Shown: positions 47,401-60,538 of the stretch, piece after piece
Numbering within the stretch: the stretch's first letter is position 1
Layout: each line of letters begins with the position of its first letter
Source: Aurifilum marmelostoma
Lineage: Eukaryota > Ascomycota > Sordariomycetes > Diaporthales > Cryphonectriaceae
Reading direction: 5' to 3'
DNA: 64,000 bases
Assembly: GCA_027559495.1 (NCBI GenBank)
Contig: JAMXSV010000023.1
Coordinates: 992,001 to 1,056,000, forward strand
Notes under the pieces: model-generated
The model's database searches: none
What the model saw: the letters and a program-made list of their open reading frames with translations, nothing else
Told to the model about the DNA's origin: nothing
Made by a program: the position numbers and the translations under genes

Positions 47401-50400
47401 ATGGCCTGCTCTTCCCAAGACCAATCTCCGACGTGCAGAGTATGATCCTGCCCTCGCTGCTCCCTTGGGCGGACGAAGCCCGTTATCCTGCGCCTCGTCT
47501 GACCTCAGCAAGCTGATGTTCCTAAAAAATCGCACGGTCTCATGCCGTGCAGCCAATTTCCTTGCGTCGTAGGCGCCTCAGCTGACCTGCTGAGGCAATG
47601 GTCAATGACGCTCAAAAGTGCTCGGCCACCGGGCTTATTTCCAGGAAATAAGGACTCTCCCAATTCGGTGGCGCGTCGAAGCAAGGAAAAGATGCCATGG
47701 GGAAGTTCTATCCAGCTTATGCATTGATGCTCGAGCGGCTGTCCCCGATCATGTGCCTGGCTCCCGGCTCATCGGGTCCCCAGGTACGCGGCCCTGGGGT
47801 AGTGAGACAGGATGGATTGACTATCGACGATGCTCTCAAACCTAGGGTCATTACCTCCGGCCCTGTCAAGAGCTATGAAACTCAAAGTCCAAGTTCTCTG
47901 CAACGCCTTTTTCCAAGGCAGTAGCCCCGGCTCTGAAACAAGACATTGGAAAAATCACGTGTTGACCGCCTCGGGCATAGACTCTACCCCGTTGTCCCCC
48001 CAGCGTATCAATTTATGATCCGAGTTTGGCTGTGCACAGCTCAGTCATATCGCCAAAGTGCCGATCTTCAGAGAGATATGGGTTGTTGTACCCGGCCCAC
48101 CCGAGTCTTCGATGTCCAACAGTGAGTGAGTGGCCGCTTCGATGGCCTCGTGCCAGCCAACCAACCTCTATAGAGTACCTACTTCTCTGCTCTTTTATTA
48201 CTAGTGGACGACGACTTGTTAGTGTCAGAAGGCTTGCACTGGTGCGGCTTGCACCACATTGTTTCTTGAGCAGGTGACCTGGAGACCCAGGGGGTATGAT
48301 TCGGTCGTGATGCAAGGACCGGACAACATCCCGCGTGGCGGTCACATACATACGTCCATCCAATCGGACGACTTGCTCCTTCGATTTCTGGAACTCTTCG
48401 ACAAGTGGTTCCCCCCCTTCGGCCCGGGGCGAACTCGAGTGAGCCACCGAAAGGAAAAGACAGATCCGATGCCTGAGTGGGCGCGCATCTCATCTACCCA
48501 GAAAATAGGCTTCATCGGCTGCCTGTCACAGCATGGAGCAGGTCATATGACCCCGCTTCGTTGACACAGCAAGCTCAACAAGTTGGCCATGTCGGGAACC
48601 TTATTCACCTGGAGAAGCCCGGAGCAGAAATATTAGCCTAGTCTGCGTCGTCAGGCCCATGGCTATATCATGCATCCTCTCTTCTCCTTACCATGGCATT
48701 CCCTACTGGTCCAAGGTCCAGGGCTTCTGCCAGCCATTTGGGGTGTCAGATGGTCTCCTGGCCGCCTAACTATCCGGGGAACACCACCAGTCTTTCCAAG
48801 AATGGCGGTGAGGCCGGGGTGCCGGCTCCTTCAGCTGGCCTGCGCTTGATCTCTCTTGGAAAGAACTCCATGGAAAACGCCGTCCGGTCTGGTCTGGCTG
48901 CATTGTCTGGACTACTACCATAGTGGTGCCGTGATCCGAGGCGAGCCATTCCTAGTGGCAGGCTTCTCAAGGCGGGCGTGCACCTGTTTTGGGGTCTACA
49001 GGGCTAAGGCTGTGTGCACTTTGCCTGAGTGTGCCTCTGGGCGTGGCGGTCCTGGAGGCGGCTTGGTTACTACTGAGCAGACCTAGCACATGGCCTCTCC
49101 TAAATTTCTACACGCCGGGGCGTGTCTTTTCTTCTTGCACTTTTCGCATTCACGCTTACTCCTATTTCTGCTACTCTTGCCTGTGGTAGCGTAGCGCTTC
49201 GGGCTGTATCTTTGTTCCTGGCCTTGACATGGTCGAATCCGGTGGCTCAGCTAGAGGTTCGCCGCGACGATATACAGCAGTCTACGGTGGTCAGTCTCGA
49301 TCACTGGTCCATGGCTTGCGGTGCGTGATGTGCGGCGAGGCGACAAAATGGCTGCAGCAGTGGGAAGGTTCTCGTGTTGGTCAAGTGACCTGGCAGTTAA
49401 TGATGTTCGGGTTTTGTCCTGAGTGTTTCGGTCCCGGAGCTTATGACGAAGGGTCTCGAACAAGCACATGCGTGGCCTGAGCGAACAGGCTAGGAGCCCA
49501 CAGGCACCATACCAAAACCCTTAAGGGTCCACGTCACGCCATCCGTGAGGGACGACGGGAGCTATTGGTGTGCTGTGTAGGATAGCCTATGTGGAGGCTT
49601 TGGGGTCGGGGCTCGATGGACGAGGAGAGCGGGGCTCGTGGACGAGAACGTGCCTTGTGCTAGCATGATCTCTCGTGGGTCTCGTCAGAACACTCCGACC
49701 GCATCTTACACAGCCCACTCGCAACCGTGGGCGATGAACGCCTGACGGAAGTTGAACATGACGATACGTTCAAGATCTTCACCGGCCGTTGAATCACCAC
49801 ACTTCGAACGGAGGAAGAAGATTTAGCTACGGGCCTAGCCATTGAGGGAGGGGCGCACATCAAGGTAATGTTGCAGTCGTGATGACCTCACATTTCGCCG
49901 GGTGGAGTGGCAGATAACGCATGTCACCCTTACTGCGACATCCCTACGCAGGTGATGGTGGTATTCATTCCGGTCCATGACTGATGGAATTGGCAGACGC
50001 CGAACCGCAAAACATCTCGACGACACCCTTCAATCTCGAGACTGGCGATGCCAAATTGCGGCACCGACGGCTCCGTTGGGGAAGGTGTGAGCGTGGAGGG
50101 GAAACAATGGTGGTCAGAGCCTCCTCGCCAATATAAAGTGCGCGGTCTCCTTCGCCCTGCAGTTGGCCTGGCACGGCCTAGACTATCTCAAGCGAGAGCG
50201 AAGGGCTGCCACCCTAAAATCTTCTGTCATATATGAGAGAACGCGAGGGCATTTAGAGCCGTTACTGTACAACGATGTGACGGTGCCGCAGGTTGGTTGC
50301 ACAGCATCCGGTCAAGATAACTGGGAGGGTAGAGCTAACCTTCCCGATATTGCTTCTCCCACCATCGCACGCTGCTATCTCTATTACATGACTACGTCTC

Positions 50401-50500
50401 TTTAGTCGCTATACCACAATTGTCGTGGTGATACTTCTGGCAGAGAACACGTGCAACAAAACAGAAACAGAGTCGCAAAGGGGCAATGTTTGATGGTGAT
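44401..50500. other. Gene-free region, part 3
   Basis: No gene is supported. A T17 run is at 44439-44455 and a near-match to the GTACTATGTAC motif at 45098-45108. The longest frame, 46051-46641 on the plus strand, has no motif, and overlapping frames of similar length exist on the other strand, as expected for non-coding GC-balanced DNA. Confidence 0.5.
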
Positions 50501-53500
50501 TGATCGCGAGGATTCTGACACTACGTCAGGCTGACACTCGAAACCTCTTGTTCCAGATGCAGAGTGTCAACAGAGAAGTGACGACACAAAGGCGTGACAC
50601 TGACGCATTCCTTCATCGCTTAGGGCTGCCCATGCGGAGACAAAAAGGGTCGAGAGGGTACAAATCGACATCAGGCGAGCTCAGAGAGACAAAGTACGCG
50701 CAGGGTATGAGCTAAGTGGACCGTTCCACCGCGCAGACTGATCTGGAAGGAGGGGTGGAAAGACAGGATGGAAGCTCGACCGCCTGCCAATCAACCAGCC
50801 GATGCCGAGTACCAGTGGGACAAGAGAGCCTGTGCATCCTGAACCATCTATGTGCACCGAGAAGAACGAGAAGCAGCGACGCAACAGACGAGGTAGCTCG
50901 AGGGTGGGTCGTGGACCGGGGGGAGGGTGAGAGAAAGCTATCAGCAACGCCTTCTGTCATATGCGTCTCAACTGGGTCTGAGGCTGGACAGGATGTACCG
51001 GCAAGATCAACATGGGAGAATGGACAAGAAAAGGGTGTTGATATGCAACATACCTGAAGAAGCAAGCACATATGCCTCTTCAGGTCTAGCCCAGGAAGAA
51101 TATCTGAGCCCCTCGGGGTTCTTCTCGAGCTCGCACTGTCTCCGCACATCTCGCTGTAAGTAACCATGGTACGGTGGTTTGTGCGGTGGTGTGGCGGCTT
51201 AGCCTTCAAGGGTTCCAGGCTCAACCAACCCTCCTCTCGCACAGCTGCTGGCCTCTCAGAGCCAACCAGACCGGCAAACCTTCCCCGCGTTTGGCACCGC
51301 TAGGGAAGGGGAGGGGGGGCGAATGAGTGCCCCATGGCCTGGAGAAGGACCCTGAATTATGGAGGTGGGATCGCCATCTCCATTGCTGAGCCAAGAGAAA
51401 GAGCGCGCCGATGTGCGGGCAATGGAGGGATTCGTGCAGACCTCTACTTTTCTCCTTTTGGCCAGGGTATGATGAAGACTGCGGCGTTTTCACTCTCGCG
51501 CTTCTCGTCATGTTTCGTACTACCTGCAGGCGACGACGGCTCGCTGATCTGACGGTTAACGCAAGAAGTACCCAGTACCAGTCTGGCCTTGTTTGCGGAC
51601 AGATTGAATCTCCCTGGTGGAAGATGGTTGGAGGGGGGCAAGCAGACTACAGTATTCTCGCAGCCTCCGATACCAACCGGTCAGGCAATTGAGCCCCTCG
51701 ATGATGCAGTTCAGTGGTTGCATATGCCGGACCACTGCAGCAGCTGCTTAAGCGCCAACGCCGGCCCCCATGTCCTACCATCGCCTCGACAACTGGCATA
51801 CATGAGACGTGGCGTACGGGTGGCAATATCCTCAACAGAAACAGAAAGGAGACTTCAAAAAAAAAAAAAAATTCTTCAACAGCCGAGATTACATAACCCT
51901 GCGACATCAGTAGAAACACAGCGGCGGAAAAAAATCAACAATAGACCCCCAGACTTCTTAATGAGACGAGATTTTCAGCGTCTTATCAGATGCGGAAGTT
52001 TGTCCTTTTTTAGTTCCCCACCATCATTGTCGGAGGGGGGCTTAGGTTGACGCCGTCGATGCGGTTTGACTATCGTGCCATGCATGAAGGGTTCTAGGCG
52101 TTTAGGGGTCCCGGCTTGAAGGGGTTATGCGTTATTCTGGTGATGGTGGAGGTGGGCACGCTTGCAGAACCCTACTTTGGGCCCGGATCAGGTTTTTGTT
52201 CAGTTTCTCCCCATGTACTCTAGCAGAACATAAACAGACTTTGGATCCAACGATCCGACCGGCTCTGTCGGCTGAAGAAAGGGGGGTGTGGGCTATCGGA
52301 TGGTGGTTCACCAACAAGACCACGGCCCAAGACTGCTGAAAAAGGACGTCTGTCTGTCTTGTCGACGCGAGCCTCACCTGATACCCCACAGTTCCAAGCC
52401 TGTCTCCTTACTTAATAAATTTAGGTCTGTGGAGGCATTTCTTTTTTGCGGGTCTTCGCTAAGGTTGATCACTATCCCCCTCTTCTTCCTCATCCCCCGC
52501 CTTTCCCCGGCTCCGCGAGATCCGGGACTGCGCCGGGCACGGCGGCGTGTCTGTATAGCGAAGAAGGCCAGTGATTTGACTTGAGGAAGGCACAATGGCG
52601 CTGCTGTTCTCTTTTTGAGTGGCGGAGGCAATTTCAGATAGCGATGGCACCATGGTATATCCATCAGAATGGAACGACGGCTAGCGACGGGCGGAGGATT
52701 GATGAAAATACCACTGTGCAGTAATTACAAGTTTTCATCATGATCTGTGAGAGATAAATCACACATCACCACACATATGCACTACACAACAACAAGACGT
52801 ACAACGTAACACCACGCTCGGCCGTGTCTAGTATGATATATCTAGAGGCCCCACCACCATAGCAAAAGCGTATCATCACATCTTACGCCTCTTGCAGATG
52901 ACCCACATGGGCGAGTACCAGATGCCCAAACATCGAAGAACCCAGGAGTAGCGCATTCATTGGGTAAGAATCCCATGTCTCTGGTACAGAGTTTTTTTTT
53001 TTTTTTTGGTGTGTTCTAAGGGGCCTTGTTGGGGAGGGGGTGGGGGAGGAAGGGGAGGGGGGAGCCGGGATACCAAAAGGGTCTGACCCAGAAGGGCGCA
53101 GAATGGTGGTTTCTCTGCAACCTGCATGTCCGTGCTGTAGCGCCATTGCGCCACAGGGTGGTACCCTACTCATCATGAATGTACTATGTACTCTGTACTC
53201 TTTTGGTAAAGTTTCCTATCTAAGGGTGTGTGGTGTGTATGTGTATGTGTGTGCATCGGTGGTGGCCAGTGGAAATGGCAATTTTCCATCTCGTTATCTT
53301 TGCGCCTCCCTCCCTCTCCTGTGACTGTGTCCGACCGGGCGCCGCGTACATGCATGCAGGCAGATATGCCGCCCTCCCTCCATTTTCCCGAGTCGACGAT
53401 GGATGCCTCGTGTATGTAAGTACTGTACATTCTTACAATACATACAGTAGTTGATATCGACAGACCCCTCTCTTGCCCCAACAGAAACATTCCCTTTCTT

Positions 53501-56500
53501 ACGGCTATGGCGGGACCCTGTCTTTCTCGAGTGAATTGGCGAAAGCGAAGAAGAAAAAAAAAGCGGGAATTTGGTAACCGCCCCCCGACCCGTCGCCTCC
53601 GAACTTGTCAGCATTCTATGGGCCATGTTCCCAACAGCGCATACTCAGATGTGACTTTCCGAAGGTGACGCAAGCCCATATCAATTCTTTGAGATCTGGC
53701 AGGTCTAAGCGGTCCGCCCACACATTAATTATCATGTCAACAACGCCTTGGTCTGATTTTGACATCACTTTTCGCGATTGCCGTCCAGCCCTCGATTAAT
53801 ACCTTGGTGATTGTCAATAGGGGTTAAGTAATTACACATTGGAGATGTATTCTGCTGTCTCACATGTGGGTGTATACATAGGTATGTACAGCCAGCTCCG
53901 TACCCCCCTAGAGGGTGGGTGTGGCAACTTTGGGAGGAAAACAGTCTAGACCCCTCGTATTGTTTCTGGTACCGCGGTTGGGTGCGTTTCTCCGGAGATA
54001 CACAATACGATATGTACTATGTTCACACAGCGATTATCGCATTCCCCACCGGTCGAGGGGACAGGTGAGAATCTAGAGCTCTCCCTCGCACGAGAATGGG
54101 CGGGAGGCTGCGCCCCCCCCCCCCCCTGCCGAAGGCTGGGCCCCGTCCACGACAACGAAGCTTTGGATGAGCTGGCTGGACTTGCTCGGTTTTGCATCAT
54201 ATTTCCCACCCCCCCTCCTTGACTGAACTTGCCACACAAGCTTCTGCTCTTGACGCGCTTCACGCATGCTAATAGCACAGCGACATCATCCCATGCTTTG
54301 CGCTCTCCACATATAGACAATTTAGTACATGGTATTTGTTGGTGGTGATGATGCCAATGCTCTGAAGTATCATCTTTGCAAGCCCTGCTACCCCAATACG
54401 TATATGTTCGCACGGCTATGTTGATCGGTCGACTGGGGAATTTCATCAACGCACCATCACCATATCATCACCTCAGGCGGACTCGTTCTGTAATTTCGTG
54501 CAGCTCTCTGTGACGTAAGTACCTGCATTGTTTTCAGACACGCACGATGGAGACGTCCACTTGCAATCTGCGTGTGGCCCCCCTCTGGTTTATGCAAAAC
54601 AGTTGAGCTTCCGGACAGACGGCTATACTCACCGACTGGACCTCCCCCCCCCCAGCCTCCTGGCGCAGATGCCGTAGCTCTCTATCTCCCGCCGCCACCT
54701 CCATATATCTGCCACAGCTGTTTGTGACGTCCAGCAAAGCCCGAAGGCCGAACCGTTGCCGCCCTTCCAGCTCTTGGCGCCTGCGTCCTGCATGTCACAG
54801 AGTGGTGGGACGCGGCATAAGTATGGTAGCATTATTGAGTGTGACGCCGAGGGTTTTGTCTCTCCTCTTTCGGAGAGATGAATGCTACCCTTACATGATT
54901 CCATCCATCCATCCATCCACCTCCTTGGTGCATCCCGTATAATTAAAATGGCCAGACTACTAATCTGTAGTTCGGTGTGGGAGCCCCAACAAATTTACCG
55001 AGCCGATGATGGTGGATGGATGGACGGATGGATGGATGGACGGTTGGTCCATTGGCTTGTGAGGGTTTCGGGCGAGCATTATTGCGGATAGATGGTTGGA
55101 TGATGAAGCAGCCTTTCGAGAGCATTCTACAGCTGGCCGCGTTGTCTTGTCTCCGTAACAGATGTGTTTTTCCTCCTCGATCATGTGGATGCCACACAGT
55201 GAAATCAACATGCCAGGTTTCGAAGTGTAAGGTGATGATCACGAGCCTGATGTGACACGTCGAGACAAGATGTACTGGTGAGCGACCAATAAGTGCTCCC
55301 AAGACCCACCACCATCAACTCTTGTCTTCCATTTTGTCACTGGAGTTCATCATGCAACTTTCACATGCTTCTCGGTTTTTCTTCAGCCGCTTATGACGAC
55401 GATGGTGATAGTGTATGTAATGCTATTAGATGTGCCGTGACAAGAGAACGGCATCCATCCTTCAGCGCAGCCACCACCCTTCCTGCCTCCCAACGTAACG
55501 CAACCCTCCTGATGCCCCGTTGAGATGCAACACATATATCATCATTGCGGAGCAGACCCTGAATGGGTCCTTGTTCTGGGCCACCTACTATACACCCCCC
55601 GCACCTTGCCACCACCACCACCACCGCCATCAAAACCGCTAGACCATTGGAGAAGTGACACTCTTGGAGCCAATCGAAAGACACCAAGCACACGAGTACT
55701 CGATACTTTCCCACCAGCACCGACTCTAGAAGCGAAGGATGCACGTTTTTTACTTGTGATGGTTTAGACGCCGCCACTGCGGGCCAGACCTGCATTCACC
55801 TAACAGCAGCTAAACACAAGTCAGAAAACACACACCTGTTAATTCCCCCCCCCCCCTTCTCCCTCCAGACTAAAATGTACGAAACGACAACAGCCACCAG
55901 ACAGCACCAGCGTAAATAGGTAATAACTAGTGTGGACCCTGAATCTGGGGATCGACAGATCGGCCAACCAGCTTCCAAGGGGCCAGGGGTGGCTGGCGGG
56001 CTTGGTATGTGAGATCACGTCTCTCGAGATTGTCACGCGAGAGTGATATCAGAGGAGGGAGACTGGGGCCGGTCTCTGGGGAACAAACTGGAAGGGCAAT
56101 CCGGCACGCGAGCCCAATCTATTCGGTGCTTGCTTGACGTCACTGCAGTACCTCCTAGCTCTCTTGCAGAAGAGCGGCTGGGCTCTGGGGCTGGGCTCTG
56201 GGGGATTTGCTTGGTCTGTAGCAGGTTGGGAGGACTTGCCAGGTTGGGTTGGAATAGCGTGCTGTGCTCGCTGGGAGCTGTGTTCTGCCTGCCGAGCTCG
56301 ATGTGTTTGTTGCTTCGAGAGGCAGACTGGATACGTAGACAGAGATTTACGCTTGTCCTTGGCAATCAGAGGTTGCTGATGATTAGAATGCAGGTTGAGC
56401 AGATATTGGATATTTCCAGAAGTTGAGAGATTCGAGATCGTCTTGGTATGAAGGGCCCTCCTTATTTTGAAAATCACCTGAAGCTTTCAGGCAAATTCGC

Positions 56501-56846
56501 ATCATCGTGAGCATGGTCAATCAGGAACGGCAGTCGTGTTTATGACAGTAGGATAGGGCGCCCAAGTATTCTTGAGTGGAGTGCTCCTGGATGTGAATGC
56601 TATGCATTCAATGGCACAGCATTGCTGTGCATTCCCATGTCAAATTGGCGAGCATGGTGTCGTGCTTGATGTTCATCGTTGCTTGGAACAAATACTAGTT
56701 ATCATGGGACCTGTCTAGGCTCATCGCGACGGGATAGTTGTGATACACTCAAGTACTGTTACTCAAGATCAATCTGTACCTTATTCTTTTACTCTTTCTG
56801 AAAATTCCAAGGGGGTTTTCGGAGCAGCTCTACATGTAATGAACCT
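50501..56846. other. Gene-free region, part 4 (microsatellite-rich)
   Basis: No gene is supported. It holds an A15 run (51857-51871), a T17 run (52992-53008), C14 (54113-54126), C10 (54644-54653) and C12 (55845-55856). A TG-rich tract is at about 53225-53256, opposed CCAT and GGAT tetranucleotide tracts at 54901-54920 and 55012-55043, and an ACC tract at 55611-55625. The perfect motif GTACTATGTAC is at 53181-53191. The right end is the 3' flank of the sirtuin gene. Confidence 0.5.
54901..55043 (+). repeat. Opposed CCAT/GGAT tetranucleotide tracts (possible hairpin)
   Basis: The 20 bases at 54901-54920 are reverse-complementary to 55012-55031 with one mismatch, separated by 91 bases. A transcript or single strand of this region could fold back on itself. 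Confidence 0.75.
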
Positions 56847-58363
56847 CTACAGACGATCTACGGCTATCAAACATTCTCTAGTTACTAGAACATGAGCACT
56901 AAAAGTGTCATACAGTCTGCAATTTGTTATAATAACCAAGTACTGACGCCATTTCCTGATTCTCGCCGAAATATAGTTATTGACAACCCAAGTCCCGTTC
57001 ATGGGACTGTATTCAAGGTCATATACAGTATCTTTCGTGTCCTCACCTTCGTACCGATAGGTGATCTCCAGGTTTGGCTCACCGTAGTGACCCATGAACT
57101 CAAGTTCGAGGTTGATGTCTTCGTCTGAACTGATAGCACCGCGAAAGTGGACAATAAACGGCTCGGAGCGCACGAGACGCCTGTTGTTGATGCACCTGAC
57201 AGACCGGAGGAACGACATGGGCGTCCCATCAACATCAACACCAGACACCTTGATCTGGAAGCGCCCACCCGCATCAGCAGTTCCTGCCACCACAAGCCTG
57301 CGCCTCAGTAGAAACGTCGGTACCGGACACGCAAGCTTGCTCATCACTCTCTCCATCAGGTCGTCTGCCTTGGCATGGATGCGCACGTCGGCCAGCTCGT
57401 CCAGCGGCGTGTCCTGGAGGTTACAGATGACCAGGCTCGCCTTCTTGCTGCGGCCCACGGTCTCGGGGATCGTGCAAGCCGGCGGAACCGTCAGCGAGGA
57501 GCCGAGGACGAGGCACAAGTCGGCCTTCTTGGCGTGCTTGCGGGCTTCCTGGAGAGGCTTCTCGGGGAGATACTCGCCAAAGTTGATGATGCTGTCTAGA
57601 AGGATGCCGTTGCAGAGCGCGCACTTGCGCCCTGTGCGGTGGTCATGAACATCTCTGTGATCGGGTGCGACAGCTCGGAAATCTGGCTCGGGGAATGTTC
57701 AGTAAATTGTCATCTCGATGACATATCAGGCAGCCATTTCCACATTGGTGCCTGACGAATGACTCACTCACCGCGAATATACTCCTTTCCGCACTCCTTG
57801 CAGTACTCGCGATTGCTGTTGCCATGCAGCTCCGATATTTTGTCCTATTTCTCACAGTCAGGGGACTTTGACGCCGCAAGGAGCAGTGGACCATCACATG
57901 TCTCGATGCGATATCTTACAGGCGAGATACCGCTCTTCCTGTGCAGACCATCGCAGTTCTGGCTGACCAGATACTTCATCACTCCCCGGTCCTGCAGCTC
58001 TACCAGCGCCATGTGTGAAGGCATAGGGATGGCCTGCATTGTGTCGATGGATCTGATGGCGGATTCTCTGCCCTGCGCCCTAAGCGTCCAGACACCTTCT
58101 GGGCCTCGAAAATCCGCAATGCCTGTGCACGCCCCTCTGGTTATCAGTTTTCTCTCCGCTCCTCCTTTTACGCCGAGCCTGAGACTGCAGTCTTTTGGAG
58201 AGTAGGACCACGAACCTGCTGAGGTGCTCACGCCTGCGCCTGTGAAGACGATGAAATGCTTGCTGTGGCGGATGCGTTCGGCAAGATCCGCAGCCTTGCG
58301 GTCGACCGCATCGGGCTCTTCTTGATGTTCCTGTTCTGGGATCTTGGGAGCAGTGTCCGCCAT
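56847..58363 (-). CDS. SIRT6/7-like sirtuin (NAD-dependent deacylase)
   Basis: An NAD-dependent protein deacetylase or deacylase, probably acting on chromatin. Four exons are deduced: 58363-58216, 58122-57920, 57844-57772 and 57682-56847; all introns are GT-AG and the product is 419 residues. The NAD loop is TGAGVSTSAGIADFRGPEGVW (41-61, with the residue before the intron included). SQNCDGLHRKSG is at 103-114, the catalytic His is H124 in ELHGN, and the zinc ligands are C132, C135, C162 and C165. LVLGSSLTVPPA and a late VICNLQ follow. GPEGVWTL and the zinc spacing are of the SIRT6/7 type rather than Sir2/Hst2. The 150 residues after the core are unlike a known domain. A longer in-frame start at 58456 exists; the ATG at 58363 is preferred because the extra residues look like leader. 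Confidence 0.9.
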
Positions 58364-59636
58364 AGTCAGTGATGTGGAGATAGGAGGGAGAAAATGCCTT
58401 TGTTGGGTCCTAGGTTGAGGTTCACGCTCTTCTTTTATATTGTGCGCTATAAGCATGCAATTTTAGGCAGCAATCCCATGACCGCCCGAGGTCAGCGCTG
58501 GGAGATGCGGGAGGCACGGGGTGGATAGCAAACTGGTAAACTTGATTGACTTATTTGTCTACTAGAATGAGGTTAAGTTTGTATTGGCTTCATCGCCTGG
58601 ATTTGATCTCAATAGCTTTCTCTGTCCTGCTAGCGCCGCAACAGAGGTCTTCTTCATACTCAGAATTTCATTCCCAGTCTGCCGCTGGCATCCCACGATA
58701 GGCTTTCAGGACACAAGTTGTCAATGGGATGTTGTAGTGGGAGTGTTTGTCAATCAGTCAACGACTGTGTCAATCGACAGCAGTGTGACAGCACAGGCGT
58801 GTTGAGGAGACAGTGTCCTTGTTAACAACAATAGGTGTGAACCAGTAGACTGCCAACAGATACCTCAAAGTAACCCTGGGAAGTCATGTATAGGAGGTGT
58901 AATTAACATTGACAATAGATTGCGATCAAAGTACAATAGCTTATAGCTGGTTTCCTAGGGAGGACTAATTACCTAAATTGAACCATAGACAACATTACGA
59001 TCATCATGTAACAAGCACTGGGCTTTGTATATGATTCTTGTGGCACAATTGTATGCCAGAAGTATCATCCATCTTAGGTTGAAAGCTAGATTAATCTGTG
59101 CAGGCGATATGTCTTGTCACAGCCAGTGGCCTTGTGATGTCCTAGGTGTCGAACTCGTCAGTGAATTCTGATGTTACAGGGGAGTCTATCTCTAGTAATT
59201 TGTCCAAAACTCATTTACCTATAATATAGGCTCTAAGTAAATACTCTCGGTGATGAATTTTGTGTTTATGTCACCACATCCTGGGTACAAGTAACATTGA
59301 AGCTGTTGCCCAATTCAAGTGACGCCACTTTTAGAATGGGGCATGATCCCCTTTACCTTGACTGCTTGCTAGTAAAGGCAAGTGAATCTAGTCAATGACC
59401 TCCTCTGACATTGAAGTCCTGTCACAGTAAATACAGTGAGAAAAGCACGTGCAACAGAACAAGTGATGGCCACAGGCTGCCCACATCTCCCTGGCCTGAT
59501 CGAGTGAATTCCTATTTGTATATAAACAAGCGTTATGAAATGCGACAGCAAGGAGGTCTCTTTGTTGGCTCAACACCGCCAAAGCACCGAGAATAGTACT
59601 TAATAACGTACGCACCAAGAACACATCGAGGACACC
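58364..59636. other. Divergent intergenic region
   Basis: Promoter-type sequence between the sirtuin gene and the small polyQ gene, with an AT-richer middle (58.9-59.3 kb). No coding frame or RNA gene is recognised. Confidence 0.45.
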
Positions 59637-59869
59637 ATGGCGAGTGAGGAAGACACCAGCCCCAGCGAGCGCTCAGTGGACATCGAGCTCCAGGCGATGC
59701 AGCCACCCCAGCAGTCTGACAGCGCCCCAGGCCAGTCAACGTCGTCGGCAACCCAAGAGCCCATCACCCAGCAGCCCAAGCCTGCTGGATCCATGGAGCA
59801 ACCCAAGCCCCCAAAGCATGTTTCCTGGTCAGACCAGCCTCGAGTCTCTGGGGAGAGCTCACAGACGGC

Positions 59870-59905
<36 letters not shown>

Positions 59906-60017
59906 CGAGTACTACTCCTTCCCGCCGTTCACCTACAACCCGAAGCCATCGACCCTGAATCCATTCGCTGGCATGTGGAAGAAACCCGACAATGACAAGG
60001 GCAAAGAGAAAGAGTAG
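59637..60017 (+). CDS. Small disordered polyQ protein with a KxVxW PP1-docking-like motif
   Basis: A single-exon gene of 126 residues with no known domain. It is rich in Ser, Pro and Gln and is probably disordered. Eleven consecutive CAG codons encode Q79-Q89. The segment PPKHVSW (58-64) contains K-x-V-x-W, which fits the RVxF class of PP1-binding motifs; yeast inhibitor Ypi1-type proteins use a similar Trp variant. The aromatic segment EYYSFPPFTYNPKPSTLNPFAGMW (split here by residues 91-114) is the most ordered-looking part. The end is Lys/Glu-rich. Coding status rests on a clean ATG context, good frame length for the region and the structured second half; the function is unknown. Confidence 0.65.
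59869..59902 (+). repeat. CAG trinucleotide repeat (11 units, coding)
   Basis: An uninterrupted CAG run coding for polyglutamine in the small protein; such tracts vary in length between isolates. Confidence 0.85.
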
Positions 60018-60538
60018 CCTGGGGTGACTGCTGCAGGCAGGGCTACCAGCCAAGTCTGTTCTGGTAGCCATCCACGCCTTGCTCGCCACATCGAGAAGAC
60101 TTCTGGACATTCATCACAACCCTGACAAGTGAACAAGTCTACACAGTCCTCAACTATAAAGACAATGGCAAAGGGACTTTGTATACATCAACAAAGACCT
60201 CTTTTGATACTACACAAGGTATTTGAACAATAACAATGGCTGTGTTGGATAATCTAGGGACTGACACGATTTCTAGTGAGATCAAGGATGGGGTGGTGAT
60301 GATGGACACCAGCAAGTCTATCATGTGTATATGCAGTGGTGGTGCAGTAATCATGCATTTGATAAGGTTGCGTAAATATGCAATTAGTGTAGTAATAGCA
60401 AGAGGACACTTCTGAGGATGAAGACTATCGTTGAAATATGCAACGCTTTGAGACATGGATGTTGTTATATGCAGTGATGACAGGTATGTGAAAGGGGTCA
60501 AGTAAAGACCAGTCAAGTAACTATTACGTGGATTTATC
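60018..60538. other. 3' intergenic between convergent genes
   Basis: Shared terminator region of the polyQ gene and the Zn2Cys6 regulator. AT-richer; no gene is seen. Confidence 0.5.
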
